Assembly (NCBI GenBank): GCA_009783465.1
Contig: WRDM01000030.1
Span: 1 to 35,144, forward strand
Length of the DNA: 35,144 nucleotides
Direction: 5' to 3'
Source of the DNA: Phycisphaerae bacterium
GTDB taxonomy: Bacteria > Planctomycetota > Phycisphaerae > SM23-33
The notes beneath the pieces are model-generated. The model saw only the letters and a list, made by a program, of their open reading frames with translations. It was not told where the DNA came from and searched no databases. The position numbers and the translations under genes were made by a program. Each line of letters opens with the position of its first letter. Position 1 is the stretch's first letter. Below are positions 13,493-21,361 of the stretch, one piece after another.

Positions 13493-14835
13493 TCGTCTCT
13501 CTCTTCATCGGCCAAAAACTCCCAGCCCTGCGAGATCTCGATCATTTTTCGAACGGTTTCGTCGAAGCCGCTGCGTCGCCCCGTCGGCTGGATGAGGAAG
13601 TCGTTCACCCGCTCGATGAGCGTGATCGCGCGGTCGATGCGTGGATTGGCCCCGCCCGCCAACGCGCCGATGTTGATCAAATCCTCCGCGCCCTGGTACG
13701 TGGAATAGATCGCCCGCAGCCGACGGGCCGCCAACGCGTGCTCTTTGCTCACGACCGCCCCCGCCAGGCGGCTGATGCTGGCGAGAATATCCACGGCCGG
13801 GTAGTGGCCTCGCTCGGCCAGTTTGCGGCTGAGGACAATGTGGCCGTCGAGGAGGCTTCGCACGGTATCAGCGACGGGGTCGTTCATGTCGTCGCCCTCG
13901 ACGAGGATCGTGTAAATGCCCGTGATGCTGCCGCGCTCGCCGCAACCCAGACGCTCGGTGAGTTTGGGCAACAGCGAGAAGACGCTCGGGCAGTAGCCCT
14001 TGGTGGTGGGCGGCTCGCCGGCGGCCAGGCCGATCTCGCGCTGCGCCTGCGCGAACCGCGTCAGGCTGTCCATCATGAGCAGGACGTCCTTGCCCTGGTC
14101 GCGGAAATATTCGGCGATGGTGGTGGCCAGGAACGCGACCTTGACGCGTTGGATGGGCGAGGCGTCGCTGGTGGCAACCGCGACGACGCTTCGCGACAAC
14201 CCTTCGTCGCCGAGGGATTCTTCGAGGAACGCCCGGACTTCGCGCCCTCGCTCGCCGACCAGGGCGAGCACGTTCACGTCGGCTTTGGAGGAGCGTGCGA
14301 TCTCGCCCAGAAGGGTGCTTTTTCCCACGCCGCTTCCGGCGAAGATGCCGATTCGCTGCCCCTTTCCACAGGTGAGCAGGCCATCGAAGACACGTAGGCC
14401 GAACTCCAGCGGCTGCGTGATTTTCGCGCGGCGCAGTGGCGGCGGCGAGGCATTTTCCATGGCGCGGCGTTCGGTGCAGGCAAGCGGACCTCGGTCGTCG
14501 ATGGGGCGTCCCAGGCCGTCGATCACGCGGCCGAGCAGACCGGCGCCGACGGGCACGTATCGCGGGCCGGTGCGGATTTCCACCGCGTCGCCGGGCGCGA
14601 TGCCGTCGATGTGCTCCAGCGGCAGGAGCACGCGGCCGTCGTGGTGGAAACCGACCACTTCGGCAGGCACGCGGCGTTTGTCGGCCAGCACGATGTCGCA
14701 CAACTGCCCGACGCCGACGGGCGGGCCTTGACTTTCGATCGTCAGCCCCGCGACGCGCGTGACGCGCCCGCGGCATGGCAGGAGGTTCATGTCCGCCAGG
14801 CGGGTGTGCAATTTGTTGAGATTGAGAAGCGTCAT
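13477..14835 (-). CDS. fliI: Flagellar export ATPase FliI
   Basis: 452 aa. The F1-beta-like ATPase that drives flagellar protein export. The N-terminal beta-barrel domain is present (residues 1-95), and the Walker A GSGVGKST is at 167-174. VLALVGERGREV, the Walker B region VLLMMDSLTRFAQAQREIGL and GYCPSVFSLLPKLTERLG are all family blocks; full length. The C-terminal residues ATSH and the TAG stop are encoded by the repeat arm of element E9, so an element seems to have replaced the native 3' end. The ATG at 14835 has only a weak GAG-type RBS. Confidence 0.96.
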   Translation of the reverse strand: MTLLNLNKLHTRLADMNLLPCRGRVTRVAGLTIESQGPPVGVGQLCDIVLADKRRVPAEVVGFHHDGRVLLPLEHIDGIAPGDAVEIRTGPRYVPVGAGLLGRVIDGLGRPIDDRGPLACTERRAMENASPPPLRRAKITQPLEFGLRVFDGLLTCGKGQRIGIFAGSGVGKSTLLGEIARSSKADVNVLALVGERGREVRAFLEESLGDEGLSRSVVAVATSDASPIQRVKVAFLATTIAEYFRDQGKDVLLMMDSLTRFAQAQREIGLAAGEPPTTKGYCPSVFSLLPKLTERLGCGERGSITGIYTILVEGDDMNDPVADTVRSLLDGHIVLSRKLAERGHYPAVDILASISRLAGAVVSKEHALAARRLRAIYSTYQGAEDLINIGALAGGANPRIDRAITLIERVNDFLIQPTGRRSGFDETVRKMIEISQGWEFLADEERDEATSH

Positions 14836-14865
14836 CGCGTTATCTCGTCATCCACATCCACATTC

Positions 14866-15000
14866 CATTCGTACGATTCCTCGCGAAGGAACCGCTTTGG
14901 GCCGTAGGCTGTAGGCTGTGGACTGTAGAGGCAGGCATGAAGGATTAGGCTGATGTTTCATCAGCCTGCGCCTACAGCCTACGGCCCACGGCCTACAGCC
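14866..15000. repeat. Tandem-arm hairpin element E4 (7-nt unit)
   Basis: Left arm 14900-14928 and right arm 14971-15000, units AGGCTGT/AGGCCGT. The loop (GAGGCAGGCATGAAGGATTAGGCTGATG...CAGCCTGCG) matches the loops at 6531 and 16842, whose arms instead use an 8-nt unit. The upstream flank TCGCGAAGGAACCG is shared with 16795-16809. The right arm encodes the last residues and the TAG stop (14979-14981) of fliH. Confidence 0.9.
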
Positions 15001-15701
15001 ATTTCGGTCAACAGCGTATGGCGAATCTCATCCAGTTGTTTCGCGGGATCGGCTTCGACGACGCCCTGCCCGCACTCCACGCGGCAGCCCGCCGGCGGCA
15101 CGGTGGCGTCGGATCGCAGTTGCAGTCGCCCGTCGCCGGAGATCGCCTCGCCGCACCGCGAAAAATCGGTTGGGTTGAGCGTGACCGTCACGGCCTCGCG
15201 TTCGGGCAACTGCGACAGGGCGGCCTGAATGATCGGCGCGGCGTCATACCGCCCGGCATCCACTTCCTGATGCAACACCGTGCGGGCCATCTCAACGGCC
15301 AATTCCATCACTTCCCGCTCCGCCTCGGCCAGCACGCGCTGCCGCACGTCCGCCAGATCGGCAGCCGCCCGCTCCAACGCCGATGCCGCCGATGCCAGCG
15401 CCGCCCGCTCGGCCTCAACGGCCGTCCGCTCAGCATCGACCTGCTGACGCAACTGCGCCTCCAACTGACCGAGCTGCTGCGACATCTGCTGCTTCGCCGA
15501 CGCCAACCGTTCCTGAACCATCGACTCCAGCATGTCAGGCGAAACCATCGACGATTCGCCATCAACGGACATTGACACGGACGAGACGACAGGCCTTACC
15601 CGCGCGCCAGGCCACGACGACAAATCCGGCAACACCGCGCCATCGACGACACGCACGCCCGTCGACGGCTTCTTCAACAGGATGACCCATCGTTCCGCCA
15701 T
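14979..15701 (-). CDS. fliH: Flagellar assembly protein FliH
   Basis: 240 aa. It binds FliI and docks the ATPase at the export gate. The N-terminus is a low-complexity Ser/Val region. A long Ala/Gln/Glu-rich helix (about residues 55-130: ERLASAKQQMSQQLGQLEAQ and so on, then VRQRVLAEAEREVMELAVEM) precedes the C-terminal globular domain (TLHP-like VTVTLNPTDF, LQLRSDATVPPAGCRVECGQ). The final residues MAVGRGP and the stop lie inside repeat E4. AGGT lies 6 nt before the ATG. Identified by pattern and by position between fliG and fliI. Confidence 0.9.
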   Translation of the reverse strand: MAERWVILLKKPSTGVRVVDGAVLPDLSSWPGARVRPVVSSVSMSVDGESSMVSPDMLESMVQERLASAKQQMSQQLGQLEAQLRQQVDAERTAVEAERAALASAASALERAAADLADVRQRVLAEAEREVMELAVEMARTVLHQEVDAGRYDAAPIIQAALSQLPEREAVTVTLNPTDFSRCGEAISGDGRLQLRSDATVPPAGCRVECGQGVVEADPAKQLDEIRHTLLTEMAVGRGP

Positions 15702-15719
15702 AAAAACCTATATACAAAT

Positions 15720-15769
15720 CTTCGCCCACGTCGTTCCTTACCTACTGGCTATTGGCTACTGGCTATCTG
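15720..15769. repeat. Half element E10 (7-nt unit TGGCTAC)
   Basis: Only one arm is present: 15741-15765 (CCTACTGGCTATTGGCTACTGG...), with the flank CGCCCACGTCGTTCC matching the right end of E9-type loops. It fills the gap between fliG and fliH and begins 4 nt after the fliG stop. Confidence 0.75.
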
Positions 15770-16756
15770 TCAACCGTCCGCCATCGCCAACTCGCCGCGT
15801 TCGTTCAGTTCGAGCAGGGAGTCGAGAATCGCCCGGCGGGCCGTCTGGATCTCCACGTGTCTCGCGCCCGACAGCAGCGACATCTCCTCTTCGAGCATCT
15901 CGCTGGCCCGCTCGGAAATGTTGTCGCGGACCTTCGCGATCGTCGCCTCGTCGCTGCCGTTGAGGCTCAAGGCCAACTGCTTGGCGTCGACGGTCCGCAG
16001 CACTTCCTGGATCGTCCGGTCGGCGATCAGGGGCATGTCCTCCCAGACCACCATGAGCTGGCGAACCTCCTTCGCCGCGGCCGCGTCCTGCTGGGCCAAC
16101 GCCTCCAGCGTCCGCTCGCGAAGATCCGGCTTCAACCCGCGGATCGACAACGCAACGTTCCGCAACTGCCGCTGGCGACGCTCCTCGGTACTGATAACCT
16201 CTCGCCCGAATTGCATCGCCAGCCGCTTGAGCACCACCTCCGCCACGCGCACCTTGGCCTCGGGCGAGACGTCCGAAACGCTCGTCATGCACTTGATCGC
16301 CGCCAGGCGGACGGGCTCTTCCAGCAGCCCCAGCAACTGCGACGCTTTTCGCGGCGGCAGCTCATTGAGCACCAGCGCCGCCACCGAACCGCTCTCACCC
16401 GCCAACGCCGCCGCCAACTCACCCACCTCGCGGTTGCGGACGGCAAGGAACGGATCCTTCGCCTGCAACAGCCGCTTGACCTGCACGAGCACTTCCTGGC
16501 ACTGCTCCTTGCCGAGGGCGCTTTCGAGCATGAATCGCAGATCACTGTCCACCGACGACCGCCGGGCGTTCTGGAGCATCTGCACGAATTCGAGGACCGC
16601 CTCGTGCGGATCCACGCCGCCAGCGGAGCGAAGATACGCCAACTCCGCGGCGATCTCCGTCACCTGGTCGGGACGGGCAGCCTTGAGCAGTTCCGTCGCG
16701 GCGGACGGATCCATGCTCAACAACAACATCGCGGCTTTTCGTGCACCCTGACCCAT
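15770..16756 (-). CDS. fliG: Flagellar motor switch protein FliG
   Basis: 328 aa, normal length. It forms the rotor switch and couples stator torque to the MS ring. Blocks seen: N-terminal RKAAMLLLSMDPSAATELLK, the middle ARM-like repeats, WEDMPLIADRTIQEVLRTVD, and the torque helix region LNGSDEATIAKVRDNISERASEML followed by VEIQTARRAILDSL. The C-terminus carries the conserved charged residues. AGGAAA lies 5 nt before the ATG. Part of the flgB-to-fliI run, with hairpin elements on both sides. Confidence 0.95.
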   Translation of the reverse strand: MGQGARKAAMLLLSMDPSAATELLKAARPDQVTEIAAELAYLRSAGGVDPHEAVLEFVQMLQNARRSSVDSDLRFMLESALGKEQCQEVLVQVKRLLQAKDPFLAVRNREVGELAAALAGESGSVAALVLNELPPRKASQLLGLLEEPVRLAAIKCMTSVSDVSPEAKVRVAEVVLKRLAMQFGREVISTEERRQRQLRNVALSIRGLKPDLRERTLEALAQQDAAAAKEVRQLMVVWEDMPLIADRTIQEVLRTVDAKQLALSLNGSDEATIAKVRDNISERASEMLEEEMSLLSGARHVEIQTARRAILDSLLELNERGELAMADG

Positions 16757-16780
16757 GATTTTCCTATCGACATTACGCCG

Positions 16781-16921
16781 TTATCGTACGTTTCTTCGCG
16801 AAGGAACCGTCTTTAGACTGTTAGGCTGTTAGACTGTTAGGGAGAGGCTGATGAATCATTAGGCCAAAAGATTCATGAGCCTGCGCCTAACAGTCTAATA
16901 GCCTAACAGTCTAACAGTCTC
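16781..16921. repeat. Tandem-arm hairpin element E5 (8-nt unit GACTGTTA)
   Basis: Left arm 16814-16841, right arm 16885-16920. The loop is homologous to E3 and E4. Upstream flank TTCGCGAAGGAACCG is shared with E4. The right arm lies 4 nt from the fliF stop codon. Confidence 0.9.
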
Positions 16922-16924
16922 TTC

Positions 16925-18490
16925 TCACACCAGTTCCTTATCGCTGTCCACCCAGGACTGGAACAGCCGTTTGACTTCGTCGGGGTTGTCCTGCAACGCC
17001 TTGGTGATGTGCGTTCGCAGGCGGTCGGCGTTGAGGTCGATTTCGCTCAGGCCCGGCAGCAGGCCGGCGGCCGCGGCGTCCGGCAGCGCGGGCGTGCCGG
17101 GACCTGACGGCAACCCCGCCGTGACGGCCATCTGGGCCGATGCCGGCGCGACCCGTGCGGACTTCGCCGTCCGCTCGTGCTTCCCGCGAGTCAGCAGCCA
17201 CAACGTCACCACCGCCGCCAACGCCAGCACGCCCAGCGAACCCTGCTTGACCAACTCCATCACATACGCGGCCCCGCCGGCAACCTCATCCAACTCCGGA
17301 GGCAACATCATGTCCGGCGACCGCGGGAACGACACGCTCACCACCTTCACCGTGTCCATCTCGCCAATGCCCACCGCCGCCCGAACGATCTCCTCGACAT
17401 CCTGAATCTGCATCACGGGCACGGCCTCCTCGCCCGGCTTCGCCGTCGCCGGCATCAGATCCACGAACACCGCCACGCTCTTGCTCTCGACGATGCCGGG
17501 CAACTCCTGCTCCGTCACCACCGTCTCGCCAACGAGATACGTCGTCTTGATGACCTCTTCCTTTTCGCTTTCGATGTTGCCAGCCGCGTCGGGAATCATG
17601 CCGCCGTTGCGGTCGCGGGAGGTGATCTCCTCCTGCGTGGGCGCCTTGATGTCCGTCGGCGTGCGGATGGTCCGCACCGACGCCGTCGTCGCGATCATAT
17701 TGGAAACCTTCACGCTCGACCGCCCCGGACCGAGCACCGCGTCGAGCATATCCTGAATAGTTTTCGCGTCGGCGGCGTCCACGCGGGATTTGTAATCGAA
17801 ATAACTGTTGCCGCTTCCGAAGGCCGACGATTCCGCCGGGGCGGTCTGCCCGGCCAGAGGCTGACCGCGGCTGTCGCTGACCGCCACGCGATGCGGCGGC
17901 ATGTTGATCGCCCCGCTGACGGTGTTGACGATCGTGCGAATCATGGCCGCGTTGGCGACGATGCCCGTGTCGAGCGTCACCATCACGCTGGCGGAACTCT
18001 CTCTGCCTCGATTGCCGAACACGCTCGTCTCGCCCGGCGCGATCATCACGCGGGCCGTCACCACGCCGTCGAGCTGCCTGAGCAACTTCTCGATCTCGCC
18101 TTCCTGGGCCCGCTTTTGCAGCATGGCCGTGGAGGACGGCGACGCGCCAATCTTCTCTTTATCCAACAATTCATACCCGCCGCGGTCGCCGCCGATGAGG
18201 TTTTCCCTCGCCAGCAGCAACACCATCTCGTCCTTCCGCTGCCCGTCGACATACACCCGCGTGCCTCGAACCTGGTACGCAACACCCGCTTCCTTGAGCT
18301 TGTCCTCGATGGCGGCGGCCTCGTCGATGGGCAGGTTGCCCTTGAGCAGCACCATCGTCGGCTGGCGGACCCAGTTGACGAGGTACAGGCCGACACCCGA
18401 GACCGTCAGCGCAACGCCCACCAGCGCCACACGCTGCACCAGCGTCAGCTTCTGCCAGAAACCTCGGTATTTGTCCAGTCCTTCCGCCAC
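16925..18490 (-). CDS. fliF: Flagellar MS-ring protein FliF
   Basis: 521 aa. It forms the membrane-supramembrane ring, the base of the basal body. Two membrane segments flank the periplasmic ring-building domains, near residues 20-42 (VALVGVALTVSGVGLYLVNW) and near 425-445 (LGVLALAAVVTLWLL). YscJ/FliF motifs: DEAAAIEDKLKEAGVAYQV, SSTAMLQKRAQEGEIEKLL, ASVMVTLDTG. The C-terminal helix (LRTHITKALQDNPDEVKRLF) is the FliG-binding part. The start codon is GTG with GGAAG about 7 nt upstream. Nothing is missing relative to the family. Confidence 0.96.
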   Translation of the reverse strand: MAEGLDKYRGFWQKLTLVQRVALVGVALTVSGVGLYLVNWVRQPTMVLLKGNLPIDEAAAIEDKLKEAGVAYQVRGTRVYVDGQRKDEMVLLLARENLIGGDRGGYELLDKEKIGASPSSTAMLQKRAQEGEIEKLLRQLDGVVTARVMIAPGETSVFGNRGRESSASVMVTLDTGIVANAAMIRTIVNTVSGAINMPPHRVAVSDSRGQPLAGQTAPAESSAFGSGNSYFDYKSRVDAADAKTIQDMLDAVLGPGRSSVKVSNMIATTASVRTIRTPTDIKAPTQEEITSRDRNGGMIPDAAGNIESEKEEVIKTTYLVGETVVTEQELPGIVESKSVAVFVDLMPATAKPGEEAVPVMQIQDVEEIVRAAVGIGEMDTVKVVSVSFPRSPDMMLPPELDEVAGGAAYVMELVKQGSLGVLALAAVVTLWLLTRGKHERTAKSARVAPASAQMAVTAGLPSGPGTPALPDAAAAGLLPGLSEIDLNADRLRTHITKALQDNPDEVKRLFQSWVDSDKELV

Positions 18491-18504
18491 GGGAACACTT
18501 CCGC

Positions 18505-18595
18505 TTAGTGGATTAGTTAACTAGTTAACAAGTTAACTGGTTGCCAAGCCAACGAATCAACTAGTTAACCAGTCAACCAGTTAACTAATAACCGT
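18505..18595. repeat. Tandem-arm hairpin element E6 (8-nt unit TAGTTAAC)
   Basis: Left arm 18513-18540 (TAGTTAAC twice, AAGTTAAC), right arm 18558-18587. The unit GTTAAC is itself palindromic. It fills the fliE-fliF gap and starts 12 nt after the fliE stop codon. Confidence 0.85.
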
Positions 18596-18599
18596 CGTC

Positions 18600-18911
18600 C
18601 TACACCTGCATCGTCATCGTCTGTTTATACGCGTCGACCATTTTGTTGCGGACGCCCAGCAGCAGTTTGAAGCTCAGGTCCGCGTCGGCTACCGCCTGCA
18701 CGACGGGCAGCACGTCCTGCGTTCGGCCGGTCACGAGGTCCTCAATCGCCAGCGCCTGTTTGCTCTGGTCCATCTCGACCTTCTCCAGCCCGTCCTTGAG
18801 CAGGCCCACAAACTCGCCCGCGTTCTGCGCCGCCGTGGGCTGAGTCGCCGGCTGCGCCACATGACTCCACAGCGACGCGTGCAGTCCGTTAATTCCGCCA
18901 AGTTCGGCCAT
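18600..18911 (-). CDS. fliE: Flagellar hook-basal body protein FliE
   Basis: 103 aa. It links the MS ring to the rod. The C-terminal half is typical: ALAIEDLVTGRTQDVLPVVQ, ADLSFKLLLGVRNKMVDAYK and a final MTMQV. GAGGAGAG lies 7 nt before the ATG. It starts 20 nt after the flgC stop; this is the only gap in the flgB-fliI run without a hairpin element. Confidence 0.93.
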   Translation of the reverse strand: MAELGGINGLHASLWSHVAQPATQPTAAQNAGEFVGLLKDGLEKVEMDQSKQALAIEDLVTGRTQDVLPVVQAVADADLSFKLLLGVRNKMVDAYKQTMTMQV

Positions 18912-18931
18912 AGTGCACTCTCCTCATTTCG

Positions 18932-19342
18932 CTACTTCAGCAGTTCCAGCGTCAGCTCCAGTCCGTCCATGTGCCGCTTCATCACGGCAGCGTTGGCTTG
19001 ATACATCCGGCTGGCCGTCACCATGCTCATCATCTCCACCGGCAGATCCACGTTGGGCATCTTGACATACCCAGCCGGGTTGGCGTCGGGATGGCCCGGC
19101 AGATACACGTCCTTGAACGACGACGTGTCGCGAACCACCGACGACGACTCCACACCGCCCAACCCGCGACCCGCCGCCGTCACCACCTGCTGCCGCTGAT
19201 ACGGCGTGCCCGCCGCCGTCCGCGACGTCATCGCGTTGGCAATATTGTTCGCAATCACCTTCATGCTCGACGTCTGCGCCCGCATACCCGACATCGCGAT
19301 CTGCATCGTGCTGGCCGTCGTCGCTGAAATTTTGGTATCCAT
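18932..19342 (-). CDS. flgC: Flagellar rod protein FlgC
   Basis: 136 aa, normal length. Proximal rod component. It shows the rod/hook N-terminal signature (MQIAMSGMRAQTSSMKVIAN, then NIANA) and a C-terminal helix (MMSMVTASRMYQANAAVMK). The ATG at 19342 has GAGGA about 9 nt upstream. The longer frame back to 19420 is rejected because its extra residues (VAGGLWLVAFF) are encoded by the repeat arm of E11. Confidence 0.93.
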   Translation of the reverse strand: MDTKISATTASTMQIAMSGMRAQTSSMKVIANNIANAMTSRTAAGTPYQRQQVVTAAGRGLGGVESSSVVRDTSSFKDVYLPGHPDANPAGYVKMPNVDLPVEMMSMVTASRMYQANAAVMKRHMDGLELTLELLK

Positions 19343-19360
19343 CCGGTCGTCCTCGAAAAA

Positions 19361-19553
19361 AGCCACTAGCCACAAGCCACCAGCCACCAGGGTTTTCGGT
19401 GCGCTTCGGTAAAATCGCACACCACACTCAATAGAGTGGTCTCGCGGCTTCGCTGGCTCATAGACTGAATTCTCATTCGCACTCCGACATTATGCTCTGA
19501 TTCGCAACAAACTCCGCCATACCTGCTGGCTACTGGCTATTGGCTACTGGCTA
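19361..19553. repeat. Tandem-repeat element E11 (units AGCCACC and TGGCTAC)
   Basis: The left end 19361-19390 uses AGCCACT/AGCCACA/AGCCACC; the right end 19521-19553 uses TGGCTAC/TGGCTAT. The core 19388-19480 resembles that of 9019-9095. It fills the flgB-flgC gap, and the right arm supplies the TAG stop codon of flgB (19551-19553). Confidence 0.85.
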
Positions 19554-19910
19554 AAGATTCTCCCCCCGTATTGCCATGTCCATCTGCTTGTACATTTTCG
19601 TCATCAGCCGCAAATACGTTTTGTGCATCGCGCCGTTTTCCATCAGGTCGCCGAATTCACTGTCGAGGTCGACGTCGTTGCCCGTCGAATCGGTCGGCGT
19701 GTTTCGCGGCGCGAACAGCAGCGGCTCGACGTCGGCCACCGCGCTCTTGCCTTCCTCCAACGCCCTCTCCAGCAGGTGACAAAACGCCACCTCCTGCCGC
19801 CGATAGCCGGGCGTCTGAATGTTGGCGATGTTGTTGGCGATCGCTTTGTTGCGAAGCCCCGTGCCACGCAGCGCCGACTCCAGCAACGTCACCGTCATTG
19901 ACTTATCCAT
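19551..19910 (-). CDS. flgB: Flagellar rod protein FlgB
   Basis: 119 aa. Proximal rod component. It shows the family signature near the N-terminus (LRNKAIANNIANIQTPGYRR) and the C-terminal helix with LRLMTKMYKQMDMAIRGENL. The ATG at 19910 has GGGAGAGG just upstream and overlaps the end of the regulator gene by 16 nt. The stop codon lies in repeat E11. Confidence 0.93.
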   Translation of the reverse strand: MDKSMTVTLLESALRGTGLRNKAIANNIANIQTPGYRRQEVAFCHLLERALEEGKSAVADVEPLLFAPRNTPTDSTGNDVDLDSEFGDLMENGAMHKTYLRLMTKMYKQMDMAIRGENL

Positions 19911-21361
19911 GATGCCTCTCCCGTCTCGCTCGCGACAGAGCAGCCGGCCCGATTGATGAGTGTGGGCGCGGCGGCGTTCGCCTCGTTCACGGCCGCGGCC
20001 AATTCTTCCGCCTGCCGATACCGCCGCAACTTTTCGCGCAGCGTGCGGTCGGTGATGCCCAGCAATTTCGCCGCCCGCGCCTGGTGGCTCTGCGTGCGAC
20101 GCAACGCCTCGAAAATCGCCTGACGCTCCAACTCATGCAGCGACAAACTCGCCGCACCCGCAGCCGTATAGGATGATGTCAAAGCCTGTTCGCCGCCCGC
20201 GTCGCCGCTCAACTCCGCCGCCAGCGCCGGCGAATGCTCCAGGCTCAATCGTTCGCCGACGCCCATGATCAACGCCGTCCGAACCACGTTGCGAAGCTGC
20301 CGCACGTTGCCAGGCCAGGCGAAGCGGGACATCAGCCGCAGCATTTCGTCGTCGAGTTGCCGCACCGACCGGCCGGCCTCGGGACCGTACACATTCACAA
20401 AGTGCCACACCAGCGGCGCGATGTCCTCGGGCCGCTCACGCAGCGGCGGAATCGCCAAATGCACGCCGCCCAGCCGATAGTACAAATCGCGGCGGAACCG
20501 CCCAGCCGACACCTCGGCAGACAAATCCCGGTTGCTCGTCGCGATCACACGAACGTTCACGCGGACGTTCTCGCATCCGCCGACACGCTCGAACTCCTGC
20601 TGCTCCAGCACGCGAAGCAGTTGCGACTGCAACCGCGGGCTGGTCTCGCTGATTTCATCCAGCAGCAGCGTGCCGCCGTCGGCCCGCTCAAATTTACCCT
20701 TGCGCTGCGAGACCGCGCCCGTGAACGCGCCCCGCTCATGGCCGAACAATTCGCTCTCCAGCAGCGACTCGCTTAGGGCCGCGCAGTTCACACGGACGTA
20801 CGGTCCGCGGCCGCGGCGGCTGTGACGGTGAATGAATTCCGCGATCACTTCTTTTCCGGTTCCGCTCTCGCCGGTGAGCAGAACGGGCGCCGACGTCGGC
20901 GCGATGCGTTTGGCGACGCTGAGCACGTCCATCAGCGGCGGGCTTGCCCCGGCGATGGCGGGCGTGTCGGCCTGTTCGGGCGAGGCCACCTCGTGCGACG
21001 GCAGCAGCCGGTCGAGGCACCGCCTCGCCGTGTCGCGGTCGAGCGGCTTGGGCAGCAGATCGGCGGCGCCCTGCCGAATCGCCGCGACGGCGAGTTCGAC
21101 ATCGTTGGCCAATCCCAACGCCAGCAAAGGCCTCTCGGGCGCCTGCCCGCTGACCTCGGCCAGCAGATCCAGCCCGTCGGCGGCGTCGCACACATCCACA
21201 ATCACCAGCCCGCACGGGTCGCGACGCAGATGCTCCATCGCGGCGGACCGGTCGCGAACGGCGCACGCCCGCACGCCGCGCGACGCCAGCATCGACAGCA
21301 GCAGGCGGCAGGCCTGCGCGTCGCTGCTGACCATCAGCACGTTGTGACGAGCGTCGTTCAT
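19895..21361 (-). CDS. Sigma-54-dependent response regulator (FlrC/FlgR-like)
   Basis: 488 aa. It activates sigma-54 promoters, here probably those of the flagellar genes it is embedded in. Receiver domain at residues 1-115: the phospho-acceptor Asp56 (LVIVDV) and Lys105 (LLPKPLD) are present, but the acidic pair is reduced (VSSDA for VDDD) and the Thr/Ser switch is lost (LLALGLAND). AAA+ domain: Walker A GESGTGKE at 164-171, the sigma-54 contact loop GAFTGA at 211-216, Walker B LLLDE at 232-236. The Fis-type HTH is present near 430-455 (HQARAAKLLGITDRTLREKL). Its ATGA start overlaps the upstream gene's stop. The start has GAGGA 7 nt upstream. Confidence 0.92.
   Translation of the reverse strand: MNDARHNVLMVSSDAQACRLLLSMLASRGVRACAVRDRSAAMEHLRRDPCGLVIVDVCDAADGLDLLAEVSGQAPERPLLALGLANDVELAVAAIRQGAADLLPKPLDRDTARRCLDRLLPSHEVASPEQADTPAIAGASPPLMDVLSVAKRIAPTSAPVLLTGESGTGKEVIAEFIHRHSRRGRGPYVRVNCAALSESLLESELFGHERGAFTGAVSQRKGKFERADGGTLLLDEISETSPRLQSQLLRVLEQQEFERVGGCENVRVNVRVIATSNRDLSAEVSAGRFRRDLYYRLGGVHLAIPPLRERPEDIAPLVWHFVNVYGPEAGRSVRQLDDEMLRLMSRFAWPGNVRQLRNVVRTALIMGVGERLSLEHSPALAAELSGDAGGEQALTSSYTAAGAASLSLHELERQAIFEALRRTQSHQARAAKLLGITDRTLREKLRRYRQAEELAAAVNEANAAAPTLINRAGCSVASETGEASWISQ

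Noticed and set aside
17177-18508. A 443-codon open frame on the plus strand
   Set aside because: It is antisense to fliF with a His/Arg-rich composition; fliF is certain.
19343-19420. Longer flgC start
   Set aside because: The added residues are encoded by the tandem repeat arm; ATG 19342 has a good RBS and matches FlgC length.
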